Shown piece by piece: positions 1 to 6,475 of a stretch of 9,327 nucleotides of DNA. This DNA comes from JBMDXB01 sp048594975 (GTDB taxonomy: Bacteria > Acidobacteriota > Vicinamibacteria > Vicinamibacterales > 2-12-FULL-66-21): positions 1 to 9,327 of the forward strand of contig JBMDXQ010000132.1 in the NCBI GenBank assembly GCA_048594975.1. Reading direction: 5' to 3'. The notes under the pieces were generated by a model, which saw only the letters and a program-made list of their open reading frames with translations, did not search any database and was not told the origin of the DNA. Position numbers and translations under genes: made by a program. The first letter of the stretch is position 1, and each line of letters begins with the position of its first letter.

Positions 1-318
1 GGTGTGAACGCGAAGAGCTCACGAGTGACATCCGGCGAATCATGCAACGCCGACTAACGCTGCCAGGTGGCTGTAACCATGCGGCAGCGCGAGGGGCTCG
101 ATTGTCCCCACACCTGACTCCATCGCTTGCGCAACCACCGGCTGATGCGGTGGCCAACACCCGCTCGCCGTCGTGTTTCAGGTGCCGATACAGCACTGCG
201 TAGCGGTCGCCGCTGAAGGCCCGGCGACATCTCTCGAATCGCGCCCGTTCGACCGACGGGCTCGCCTCTGTCGGAGGGCTGGCAAAGCGCGAAAAGTACC
301 AGCGCAGCTCGGTCAGGA
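1..318. other. no intact gene; possible displaced transposase N-terminus
   Basis: I see no intact gene here. The plus frame open from 173 to 391 reads LCRRAGKARK near 269-298. This resembles the LCRRYGISRK signature of the helix-turn-helix in IS481-type transposases, and it lies just upstream of the transposase ORF but in a different frame. It is therefore plausibly the degraded or frameshifted N-terminus of that gene (inference, low certainty). A small perfect hairpin (CCACCG, 7-nt loop, CGGTGG) is at 135-153 with no T-tract, so I do not call a terminator. No left inverted repeat of the insertion sequence is visible. Confidence 0.35.
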
Positions 319-1446
319 TTGGCTCTCGCAGCGGCGAGGCGACTGGCCCCACGCGACTTTCCGCAGGTCCCCCATGGCCTGCACGGCCTGAGCGATCGCA
401 GTCGCCGGCCGCAACGACACGCGAATCAACTCCCCCTCGCGATTGAGCGACTCATCCTCGGCCTCAAAAAGCGGTACCCGGGCTGGGGCGCGCCGAAAAT
501 CCGGGAGAAACTGCGTCCGCACTGCGCACCGGTCCGCTGTCCAGCGATCAGCACGGTGCATGCAGTCTTGGACCGGCACGGCCTGGTGCGGCGGCGGCGC
601 CGGCGACGGCCGTCGCTGACCGGCACGCCGCTGGCACGCGTCACCGAGCCGAACGCGCTGTGGTGTGCTGACTTCAAAGGCGAGTTTCAGCTCGAGGATC
701 GTCGCTACTGCTACCCCCTGACGATCAGCGACTTTGCCAGCCGGTTTCTCCTCGGCTGCGAGGCGCTCGAATCCACCCGGGAAGCACCCGCGTTTCCCGT
801 GTTTGAACGAGTGTTTCAGGAATTCGGCCTGCCCGCGGCGATGCGCACCGACAACGGCGTGCCCTTCGCCTCCGCCTGGGCGCTCTACGGGTTGAGCAAA
901 TTGGCGGTCTGGTGGCTGCGGCTCGGGATCCGCCTGGAGCGGATCACGCCCGGTCATCCGGAACAGAACGGGCGGCACGAGCGCCTGCATCTGACCTTGA
1001 AGGAAACCGCGACGCGACCCGCCGCCGCCAACGTCTTCCAGCAGCAGGCGCGCTTCGATGACTTCCTCGACGAATACAACCGCGAGCGGCCGCACCAGGC
1101 CCTGGGCATGAAGACCCCGGCCGACCTGTATCGGCCCTCAGCGCGCGTGTACCGCGGCCTCGAAGATCTCGAGTACCCGTTTCACGACTGGAGCGCGGTA
1201 GTGACCCGCTGCGGCCGGATTTGTTTCAAAGGCCGCAAGATCAACCTGAGTCACGTCTTCGGCGGCCAGTGGGTGGGGATCAAACAGGTCGAGGACCGCA
1301 TCTGGCTCGTCAGCTTCATGCAGTACGACCTGGGGTATTTTGATGATGAGACCTGTCGGCTCGAACCCATCGAAAACCCGTTCGGGCCGACAGTGTTACC
1401 CATGTCTCCGGCCCGGAATAAACCGTTACCCATGTACCCGGAATAG
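319..1446 (+). CDS. IS481-type transposase (DDE, integrase core), N-terminus disrupted
   Basis: This is a DDE/integrase-core transposase that would catalyse IS cut-and-paste or copy-out transposition. The frame encodes 375 residues. GLHGLSDRSRRP (residues 20-31) is the IS481-type linker after the helix-turn-helix, and the rve core follows. The likely catalytic triad is D118 (WCADFKGEF), D178 (MRTDNGVPFA) and E221 (NGRHERLHLTLKE). FLDEYNRERPHQALGMKTPADLY (split here as EYNRERPHQAL and KTPADLY) is also typical. The C-terminus (NPFGPTVLPMSP) is the usual end of such proteins, where the ORF runs into the terminal repeat. The family is normally about 50 residues longer at the N-terminus. The helix-turn-helix is absent in this frame, and a possible trace lies in another frame upstream. 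The assigned start is therefore only the first ATG in the frame and the copy is probably inactive. Confidence 0.85.
   Translation: MALAAARRLAPRDFPQVPHGLHGLSDRSRRPQRHANQLPLAIERLILGLKKRYPGWGAPKIREKLRPHCAPVRCPAISTVHAVLDRHGLVRRRRRRRPSLTGTPLARVTEPNALWCADFKGEFQLEDRRYCYPLTISDFASRFLLGCEALESTREAPAFPVFERVFQEFGLPAAMRTDNGVPFASAWALYGLSKLAVWWLRLGIRLERITPGHPEQNGRHERLHLTLKETATRPAAANVFQQQARFDDFLDEYNRERPHQALGMKTPADLYRPSARVYRGLEDLEYPFHDWSAVVTRCGRICFKGRKINLSHVFGGQWVGIKQVEDRIWLVSFMQYDLGYFDDETCRLEPIENPFGPTVLPMSPARNKPLPMYPE
1395..1445 (+). repeat. IS481 right-end repeats (two GTTACCCATGT copies)
   Basis: Two direct copies of GTTACCCATGT start at 1395 and 1425, 30 bp apart. Each is followed by a CCCGGAATA block (1412-1420 and 1437-1445). 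They overlap the last codons of the transposase. Repeats of this sequence at the 3' end of IS481-type transposase genes are known to me as part of the IS end. No matching left end (ACATGGGTAAC) was found in 1-318. Confidence 0.6.
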
Positions 1447-1458
1447 ACCTTGTTTTAT

Positions 1459-1503
1459 TGGTCGGGGCGACCGGATTCGAACCAGCGACCCCCTGCGCCC
1501 AAG
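1459..1503 (-). tRNA. 3' half of a tRNA-Pro gene (UGG anticodon), truncated
   Basis: Read on the minus strand, this stretch ends in the CCA tail (1461-1459), discriminator A (1462) and the acceptor 3' strand CGCCCCG (1469-1463). The T-arm has loop TTCGAAT (1481-1475) between stems GCTGG and CCGGT, two of whose pairs are G-T. A variable region, the 3' anticodon-stem strand GCAGG (1496-1492) and loop CTTGGGC (1503-1497) containing TGG followed by G37 precede it. The sequence matches bacterial tRNA-Pro. The 5' strand of the anticodon stem (CCTGC expected) is not found beyond 1503, where the sequence reads TGCCA on the plus strand, and the D-arm and 5' acceptor are absent. It is a non-functional half gene cut at the anticodon loop, as expected of an integration or excision scar. 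The plus-strand reading frame across it (VGATGFEPATPC) is a well-known spurious antisense-tRNA ORF and is not a gene. Confidence 0.85.
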
Positions 1504-1745
1504 TGCCACATTATGCGATGTCCCGCAACTCTCTGCGACCACTAGAGCTGCAAGTTGTTGATCAGGCGCCACTTCGGCCCTCAAGCGACATGATGACCCC
1601 CGGTGTGACGTTCCTGCACAAAACAGCGGACACAGGTGCGGCAGGGCGATACCGAGGGCTAGGCGAAGAGGATCGTCGAGGTCTTTAGCCGGAAAGTGGA
1701 CCGTCGTGTACGGACCGAAGGCGTGTGCAGCGGGCGTCGGCGATT
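1504..1745. other. no gene recognised
   Basis: This stretch lies between the half tRNA and the 3' end of the polymerase pseudogene. It contains GCGGACAC (1627-1634) and GCGATACCGAGGG (1647-1659), which recall the left ends of some IS3-family elements. No ORF or inverted repeat supports an element, so this is at most a remnant. Nothing else is visible. Confidence 0.3.
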
Positions 1746-2641
1746 TCAGAGCTCCCTTTCAGCAAGGCGTCGAAACTCGTCAGGGACGGAGCGCCCAATC
1801 CGCGATGCCGACCCATAATCCCCCGCTTGTCCTCCGAAGCGCTTGCGGATCGCATCGACGGCTGGGTCTGCCGCGATCGCGCCAGGCCTTTCTTGCTGCC
1901 AGGACGGCGTCCTTCGTCGGCAAGCCCAAGCGGCAGCTCCAGTTGCACGATCGCAGGCGCTTCAAGATGTGAGACGGAGATCGCCAGCAGCGAGATCATC
2001 CTCTCATCCAGATGATCCGCAAGGACGCCGCGCACCAAGTCCTCGGCGATCTCCGCGAGCGCTCTCGTGGCAGAAATCGGCGCTGGCAGCGTGAGCGAGC
2101 ATGTGACCGAGCGCAAATCGGCGAAGCGCACGCGGACCGTGATTGTCCGGCCGGCGAGGGATTTGGCGCGGAGCCGCGCGCCGATGCGGTCGGCGAGATG
2201 ATGGAGCGTCGGTTTGAAGACGCGCTCGATCGCAGGCTGTCGGCCCAGCGCCGATTGTGAGCCGGCAGAGTGCGCGCGCCGGCGCGTTTCGATTGCCGCG
2301 GAACCCGGTTCCAGGCGAGTGCCGTCAACTTCCTTCCCACCGCATGCCCGAGCAATCGCTCCACGGATTGAGGAGAGCTCTGCGCCAACTGACCGAACGT
2401 GGCGACGCCGATCTTGGCGAGCCGCGCCTCGGTGGCCGGGCCCACGCCCCACATCAGTGCGACGGGCAGCTCGTGAAGGAACTCGAGTTCGGAGTCTGGA
2501 TCGACGACGACCAATCCATCCGGCTTCGCGACCTGCGACGCGATCTTCGCCAGGTGCTTGGTACGCGCCACGCCGATGGACATCGGCAAGCCAAGCTCGG
2601 CGCGTACGCGAGCCCGAACTGTGCTTGCGATCTCTGCCGGC
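1746..2641 (-). pseudogene. dinB: Y-family DNA polymerase (DinB-like), C-terminal two thirds, frameshifted
   Basis: This encodes the distal palm, thumb and little-finger part of a translesion DNA polymerase of the DinB/Pol IV type. It starts at PAEIASTVRARVRAELGLP and continues SIGVARTKHLAKIASQVAKP and VDPDSELEFLHELPV. The helix-hairpin-helix region GVGPATEARLAKIGV follows, then LTALAWNRVPR. Near 2291-2296 one base is missing (CGGCAATCG where CGGCAAATCG would hold the frame). Reading resumes as IETRRRAHSAGSQSALGRQ, then the little finger (AGRTITVRVRFADLRSV, ISVSHLE) and LELPLGLADEGRRPG. A second frameshift lies near 1872-1886, after which ADPAVDAIRKRFG and SVPDEFRRLAEREL end at the TGA at 1748-1746. 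The missing N-terminal third lies at 6476-6816 in the same orientation. Joined, the pieces give about 410 residues, the normal length for the family. The symbol rests on family resemblance. An ImuB-like polymerase is less likely. Confidence 0.85.
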
Positions 2642-2875
2642 CGATCGCAGGGAATCCAAGCCGGTGCGGCGCTCGACGGGCAGCGCGGATCAAGCCGCTG
2701 TCAGCGCTGCGATTCTGGCCATGGTGACGGAAGATGGCAAGAGAACACGACCGGCGGGAGCCTTGGTGGCGACGGCGATGCGGTCAGCAAGAAGGCGGTC
2801 GCCGTCGTCGCCGCGCTCCGCTGCGCGATGAGCCTGCCGGTCGCGCCACGTATCGATCGATGACGGGATAAGAAT
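2642..2875. other. no gene recognised at left end of passenger segment
   Basis: Reading frames exist on both strands, but none shows a recognisable domain or a credible start with a ribosome binding site. I see no repeat or RNA structure that explains it. Confidence 0.4.
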
Positions 2876-2960
2876 CGGGCTACCGTTCGTTCCAGTAGAT
2901 CGTCACGTTCCGCATCGCGCGTCCCGAGGCGACGATATCGGGCCGGCGGTCGGCGTTCAG
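2876..2960. repeat. 85-bp direct repeat, copy A
   Basis: This is a direct repeat of 4990-5074 with about 95 percent identity (four substitutions, no gaps). It covers the last codons and stop of an FG-GAP gene. The spacing between copies is 2114 bp. Confidence 0.9.
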
Positions 2961-2972
2961 CACCAGGTCCGC
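2880..2972 (-). pseudogene. C-terminal remnant of an FG-GAP/VCBS repeat protein
   Basis: The minus strand reads LVLNADRRPDIVASGRA then MRNVTIYWNER and TAG (2882-2880). The same end occurs in the full FG-GAP gene at 4994-6160 (LNADRRPDIVASGRA, then TRNVKIYWNER). At DNA level 2876-2960 matches 4990-5074 with four mismatches in 85 bp. Upstream of the match the similarity stops, so only the tail of a paralogue or of a duplicated copy remains. It lies directly downstream of the barrel-like gene. It is too short to be functional. Confidence 0.75.
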
Positions 2973-3002
2973 GGATCGCGGTGACCTGGCGCCCCGTCTT
3001 CG

Positions 3003-4253
3003 CTACTGCACGCGCCCAGGCGGGCAGCTGACCTGCGGCGCTGCCGAGGGTCCGCTCGCCGACGCCGTTTCCTCCGATTCCGTCGACTGCGTCCGCACCG
3101 GCTGACGCGCGCCGCCGAGACGGACCGAGTAACTTGTCAGGAAGATGTGGCGCGGGAACGTCGCGTCGCCGGCGCTGCCCGTGATCGGGTTCCGGTGCCG
3201 GTTGTAGTAAAACGCGAGCGGCACGTTGAACGTGATCGCGTGGTTCCCAAACGAGTACGCGATGCCGGGCTCGATGAACATCGAGGTGCCCGGACGGCGA
3301 AAGCCGTGGCTCTCGCCGAAGAGGTCGTACCGCCTGGCCCCTTCCATGCGCCACGAGAGCGACCCGCTGAACCCTTTCCAGATTTGGGTACTGCCGCCCA
3401 GGCGCACCAGATACTGATCTGGCACCGAGTTCTCACCCGTCTTCGCCGCCGCGTTCGGCGTGCCCGGCGCCGGCGGGACGCCGAGAATCGCGGCGATCGA
3501 CGGCGTCCCGTTGGTGTCGCGCGGGTTGGCGAGATAGCTTCCCGACGCGAACAGGAACAGGCGCTTCAGGTTCCAGAACGCCTGCGATTCGATCATCAGG
3601 CCCCAGCCCCCGTCGCCCGGCTGCACCGACTGATCGACGTACTGCACTTCGCGGACTTCCTGGAAGTTCGGGATCGGGTTGCCGAGGATGCCCTGCACGG
3701 CGCCACGGATGACGAGGAACTCATCCTGGTAGCCTGCGTTGCCGGTCGGGAACTTGACGCCCCCGCCGACCGACACGTTCCAGGCCGGATGCGTGTCGGG
3801 CGCGAAGATCCAGCTGCGCGCGCTCGCGGTGATGTCGCCCAGCCCGCGGCCCCGCTGCGGCTCTTCCACTCGCGGCCCGGGCAACGGCGACGCCGGGTTT
3901 CGGAAGGCCCACGAGGAATAGACGAACGGGACGGCGGCGGTCGCGCTGACTCGCGGCGTGATCTGCCGGGTGACGCCGACGTCGAACAGATTCTGCCGGT
4001 TGGTGATGTAGTTCTCGCGCTCCTGGCGTTCGTGCTGTTCGACCTTGCCGTTGTAGTGGTCGTTGGAGACCAGGTTGCGGGCCGAGAGATTCAGCTGCCA
4101 GGTACCGGGATCCGGATAGACCGAGCCGTTCGCGCCAAACACGGGCGCGTTGTTGCGAATGAGCACTCAACCCTGCGCGTGCGCGACAGGGGCAGAGGCG
4201 TGAAGGACGACGAGCGTGGCCAAGCCGCAGACGATCCGTCGGAGTGGGGTCAT
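3003..4253 (-). pseudogene. outer-membrane beta-barrel-like protein with in-frame TGA after the signal peptide
   Basis: The gene begins with ATG at 4253 and a clear Sec signal peptide (MTPLRRIVCGLATLVVLHAS then APVAHAQG, cleavage expected after AHA). An in-frame TGA (4169-4167) follows, then the frame stays open for 387 codons to TAG at 3005-3003. The mature part alternates aromatic and polar residues as in beta strands: FDVGVTRQITPRVSATAAVP, WNVSVGGGVKFPTGN, LFLFASGSYL, SGSLSWRMEGARRYD, IEPGIAYSFGNHAITFNVPL, FLTSYSVRLGG. This suggests an outer-membrane barrel. It resembles the phenol-degradation meta-pathway/transporter-type barrels, but I cannot name the substrate. A low-complexity tail of about 35 residues follows the last strand. 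The TGA would be one substitution from TGC (Cys) or TGG (Trp). It makes the gene a nonsense mutant unless it is a sequencing error or readthrough. A GTG at 4166 could start the remainder only without a signal peptide. Confidence 0.65.
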
Positions 4254-4347
4254 GGCGCGGAGTCTCGCGCACGGCGCAGCCCGGCGGCAATAATCGGAAC
4301 AGACTATGGAATGCGTTGCCAGGCGTACAAGTTCATGCGCCGGCGCG

Positions 4348-4360
4348 TAATATGCCGGTA
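4348..4360 (+). promoter_or_regulatory. -10 element giving a possible leaderless transcript
   Basis: TAATAT at 4348-4353 lies six bases before the ATG at 4360. A transcript started at the usual distance from this -10 would begin at or next to the ATG. No Shine-Dalgarno sequence is present before this start, which fits leaderless translation. The -35 region (near 4325-4330, GTACAA) is weak, so this is tentative. Confidence 0.35.
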
Positions 4361-4926
4361 TGGACAAGGCACTGACGACACAGCTCGCGAACATCGAGAA
4401 GCGCACCGGCAAGTCCCTGGCGGCATTGGCGAAGATCGTCAAGTCGAGCGGCTTGACCAAGCACGGCGAGATCCGCGACATGCTGAAGCGGGATCTCCGG
4501 ATGGGACACGGCGACGCCAACACGCTGGTGCACGTCGTCTTGAAGAGCGACGGGGAGTCGGCCGCCACCGCGGCGGGAAAAGACGCCGCCGCGGTTCTCG
4601 ACGAGATCTACTCCGGCGCGAAGGCTCCCCTGCGCCGGATCCATGACGCCGTCATGAGCGCGGTCGAGGAGTTCGGCCCGTTCGAGATCGCGCCGAAGAA
4701 GGGCTATGTCAGCCTGCGCGGCAAGAAGCAGTTCGCGATGATCGGCCCGGCGACCAAGACGCAGGTCGAGATCGGCTTGAACATGAAGGACGTGGCGCCG
4801 ACATCGCGGTTGATCGCCCTACCGCCTGGCGGGATGTGCCAGTACAAGGTCCGCGTCGGCGACGCGAAGGAAATCGATCGGGAGCTGATCGGCTGGATCC
4901 GCACCGCATACGACCGCGCGCAATAG
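4360..4926 (+). CDS. DUF4287-DUF5655 domain protein
   Basis: This is an intact 188-residue soluble protein. The N-terminal part (residues about 5-60, IEKRTGKSLAALAKIVKSSG, then GLTKHGEIRDMLKR and MGHGDANTLVH) is the DUF4287 type. The C-terminal part (about 80-188, IYSGAKAPLRRIHDAV, GPFEIAPKKGYVSLRGKKQF, QVEIGLNMKDV, LPPGGMCQYKVRV) is the DUF5655 type. Both domains are of unknown function and commonly occur together in this order at this length. No signal peptide or membrane segment is seen. It is divergent from the barrel-like gene (106 bp between starts) and convergent with the FG-GAP gene (67 bp between stops). The start is chosen because DUF4287 begins right after it. Unlike many neighbours it has no frame damage. 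Confidence 0.9.
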   Translation: MDKALTTQLANIEKRTGKSLAALAKIVKSSGLTKHGEIRDMLKRDLRMGHGDANTLVHVVLKSDGESAATAAGKDAAAVLDEIYSGAKAPLRRIHDAVMSAVEEFGPFEIAPKKGYVSLRGKKQFAMIGPATKTQVEIGLNMKDVAPTSRLIALPPGGMCQYKVRVGDAKEIDRELIGWIRTAYDRAQ

Positions 4927-4989
4927 TCCGCCGTTGTCGCCCGAGAGGAGGATCACACATCCCGGCCTCAGTTCGGCTCTAACGACGAG

Positions 4990-5074
4990 CGGGCTACCGT
5001 TCGTTCCAGTAGATCTTGACGTTTCGCGTCGCGCGTCCCGAGGCGACGATATCGGGCCGGCGGTCGGCGTTCAG
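4990..5074. repeat. 85-bp direct repeat, copy B
   Basis: This is the counterpart of the copy at 2876-2960. Here it is part of the intact FG-GAP gene (last 26 codons and stop), so this copy is the likely source and the other the derivative. Confidence 0.9.
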
Positions 5075-6160
5075 GTCGGCCACCACGAGATCTTCCGTCG
5101 CCATGCCCTTGGCGTCCACAACATGCCTCGCCGTGACTTTTCCATCGCGATCGATGTCGTAGACCGCAAGGCCGAACGGTTTCCCGCGCCAGCCAACCGC
5201 CAGCTCCTCGTCGCCGTCGCCGTCGAAGTCGCCCCAGCCGAGCGCATGTCCCTCCGTCAGCGTCTCCTCGACGATTCGCCTTTCCCACGGCTCCGTCACG
5301 GTCGTCCCCGCCGGCTCGAGGTAGAGCACGACCCTGCTGCCGTGCCACGGTTCGATGGTGGCCAGCACGCGCCGCGTGCCGACGCGCCCCACCTTGATCT
5401 CGCCGGGGGCGCCTTCACCAATCAGCCGCGTCGACCACTTGCCGTCGCGCGCGCGGTCGTAGAGGTGAACGCCTTCACGGCTTGCTGTCAGGATCTCAGC
5501 TGCGGGATCGCCGTCGATGTTCGTGACGAGAAGGTTGTGCAGGATGTGCAACGAGTCGTCCACCAGCTCGATCGGCCACGAGTCTCGGCGCGGATCCTTC
5601 GGCACGCGGAGGACGAGGATACGCGCGCTGGCGCCGTTCCAGTCGGGCGGGGCAGTACCGCGTCCGTGAAGCGGCGTGACGATCAACTCCGCCACACCGT
5701 CGCCGTCGACGTCACCCCACGCGATCCGATGCAGCGTTGGCTCGGCGAGAATGTCGGTCACGATCCATGACGCGTCACCGGAATCAGCCGTGCGTCCCGC
5801 CCAGTGAAGCGTGCCGCCGCCGGTCGTGTTGCGCGGCTGCCACGTGGCGCCCACCGCCACATCGACGCGGCCGTCGCGATCGATGTCGTGCGGCGCGATG
5901 CAGACGTTGTCCTCGGGCGTTCTGCCCTCGTCGAGCGCGACATGTTTCCGCCAGGTCGGGTTCTCGAACCAGACCAGTTGCGTCCCGCTGATCGCCACGA
6001 TATCGGGACGCGTGTCTCCATTGACGTCGGCGATCTGAACGGCGTAGCCGACGCCGAAATCGCTCGCGATCTCCTGGGCGCGGAACTTCGGCGAGGGTGT
6101 CTGCGATGTCGCCAGAGCGCTGGCGCCGAGGGAGACGACGAGCAACAGTAGTCGCACCAT
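4994..6160 (-). CDS. secreted FG-GAP/VCBS repeat protein
   Basis: This is an intact 388-residue exported protein. Residues 1-19 (MVRLLLLVVSLGASALATS) form a signal peptide. The rest has the repeated aspartate-rich loops of FG-GAP/VCBS beta-propellers: DVNGDTRPD, DIDRDGRVD, DVDGDGVAE, NIDGDPAAE, DFDGDGDEE, DIDRDGKV and DLNADRRPD, spaced at roughly 45-70 residues. These loops usually bind calcium. Such proteins act outside the cytoplasm, often in adhesion or as binding scaffolds, and the ligand cannot be told here. No other domain or C-terminal anchor is seen. There is no clear Shine-Dalgarno sequence. The start is fixed by the signal peptide. It lies 68 bp downstream of the carboxypeptidase-regulatory-like fragment on the same strand, so both may once have been one transcription unit. 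Confidence 0.88.
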   Translation of the reverse strand: MVRLLLLVVSLGASALATSQTPSPKFRAQEIASDFGVGYAVQIADVNGDTRPDIVAISGTQLVWFENPTWRKHVALDEGRTPEDNVCIAPHDIDRDGRVDVAVGATWQPRNTTGGGTLHWAGRTADSGDASWIVTDILAEPTLHRIAWGDVDGDGVAELIVTPLHGRGTAPPDWNGASARILVLRVPKDPRRDSWPIELVDDSLHILHNLLVTNIDGDPAAEILTASREGVHLYDRARDGKWSTRLIGEGAPGEIKVGRVGTRRVLATIEPWHGSRVVLYLEPAGTTVTEPWERRIVEETLTEGHALGWGDFDGDGDEELAVGWRGKPFGLAVYDIDRDGKVTARHVVDAKGMATEDLVVADLNADRRPDIVASGRATRNVKIYWNER

Positions 6161-6228
6161 GGAACGGGATCATTCCACGCAGGCAGAGGCGCACGCAAAC
6201 AGCCTTTTGCCTGATCCGGCCGAGACTT

Positions 6229-6475
6229 TCACTCGCGCGGGACGCGCTGAATAACGAGGCCGATCGGCTGGATGCCTTGGCGCGCCCGAACGCGGATGTT
6301 GCCAATTGGCAGTGCGGGGCCGGTCTCGATCCGAGCCGTCACTGAGTACGTGCGCCCTTCGCGGCCCTCGATCGTGAAATGCCCGTCCGCCGCGCTCGTT
6401 GCCAGGCCGGCTCCGCGTGCCCCGCCGCGCCGGTTTCCGGTGATGTCCGAGAGGCTGACCAGCACTCCCGCTGCA
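6229..6475 (-). pseudogene. carboxypeptidase-regulatory-like (Ig-fold) protein, C-terminal fragment
   Basis: About 80 residues survive: AAGVLVSLSDITGNRRGG, then GLATSAADGHFTIEGREGRT, YSVTARIETGPALP and a C-terminus IQRVPRE with TGA at 6231-6229. The pattern of a variable G-rich turn, T-S-A-A-D-G-x-F-x-I-x-G and Y-x-V-T-A is that of the carboxypeptidase regulatory-like/transthyretin-like fold, often found in secreted proteins of Acidobacteriota. The 5' part is missing because the fragment abuts the polymerase N-terminal piece at about 6476. The apparent ATG in that region (6501) belongs to polymerase sequence, so it is not a real start. Confidence 0.65.

Larger units (their letters stand above)
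2642..6475. mobile_element. 3.8-kb passenger segment interrupting the Y-family polymerase gene
   Basis: The segment is defined by the two polymerase pieces that flank it. On the minus strand the N-terminal piece stops after CTHLFG (6476) and the C-terminal piece resumes at PAEIA (about 2641), which in intact homologues follow each other within a residue or two. The segment carries a barrel-like gene, a DUF4287-DUF5655 gene, an FG-GAP gene and two gene fragments. Its right edge cuts a carboxypeptidase-regulatory-like gene. No transposase, integrase or convincing inverted repeat is present, so I call it an insertion of foreign or displaced chromosomal DNA and not a defined element. Edges are accurate to about 10 bp. 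An assembly artefact is possible but would have to preserve both halves exactly. Confidence 0.6.

Noticed and set aside
40..62. CATGCAACGCCGACTAACGC as an integron attC-like core site
   Set aside because: The inverse core and core consensus bases do not fit, and no paired site or cassette gene is present.
135..153. Perfect hairpin CCACCG / CGGTGG as a terminator
   Set aside because: It has no T-tract and no gene ending nearby. Six-base GC-rich stems arise by chance here.
1458..1688. 76-aa plus-strand ORF beginning VGATGFEPATPC
   Set aside because: It is the antisense translation of the tRNA-Pro 3' half. This is a known kind of spurious protein.
1627..1690. GCGGACAC and GCGATACCGAGGG as the left end of an IS3-family element
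   Set aside because: The resemblance is from memory only. No orfA frame, no second end and no inverted repeat are present.
1685..2659. Single 324-aa minus-strand gene
   Set aside because: Only its middle is real polymerase sequence. Its first and last parts are out-of-frame readings of the same polymerase gene.
3147..4646. 499-aa plus-strand ORF
   Set aside because: It is the antisense shadow of the barrel-like gene and overlaps the DUF4287 gene in the wrong frame. It has arginine-rich composition and no recognisable domain.
2642..6475. CCGA at both edges of the passenger segment as a target-site duplication, and GCAGGGA against GCAGCGGGA as terminal inverted repeats
   Set aside because: Four bases are expected by chance in such GC-rich sequence. 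Removing one CCGA does not restore the reading frame, and the inverted-repeat match is gapped and short.
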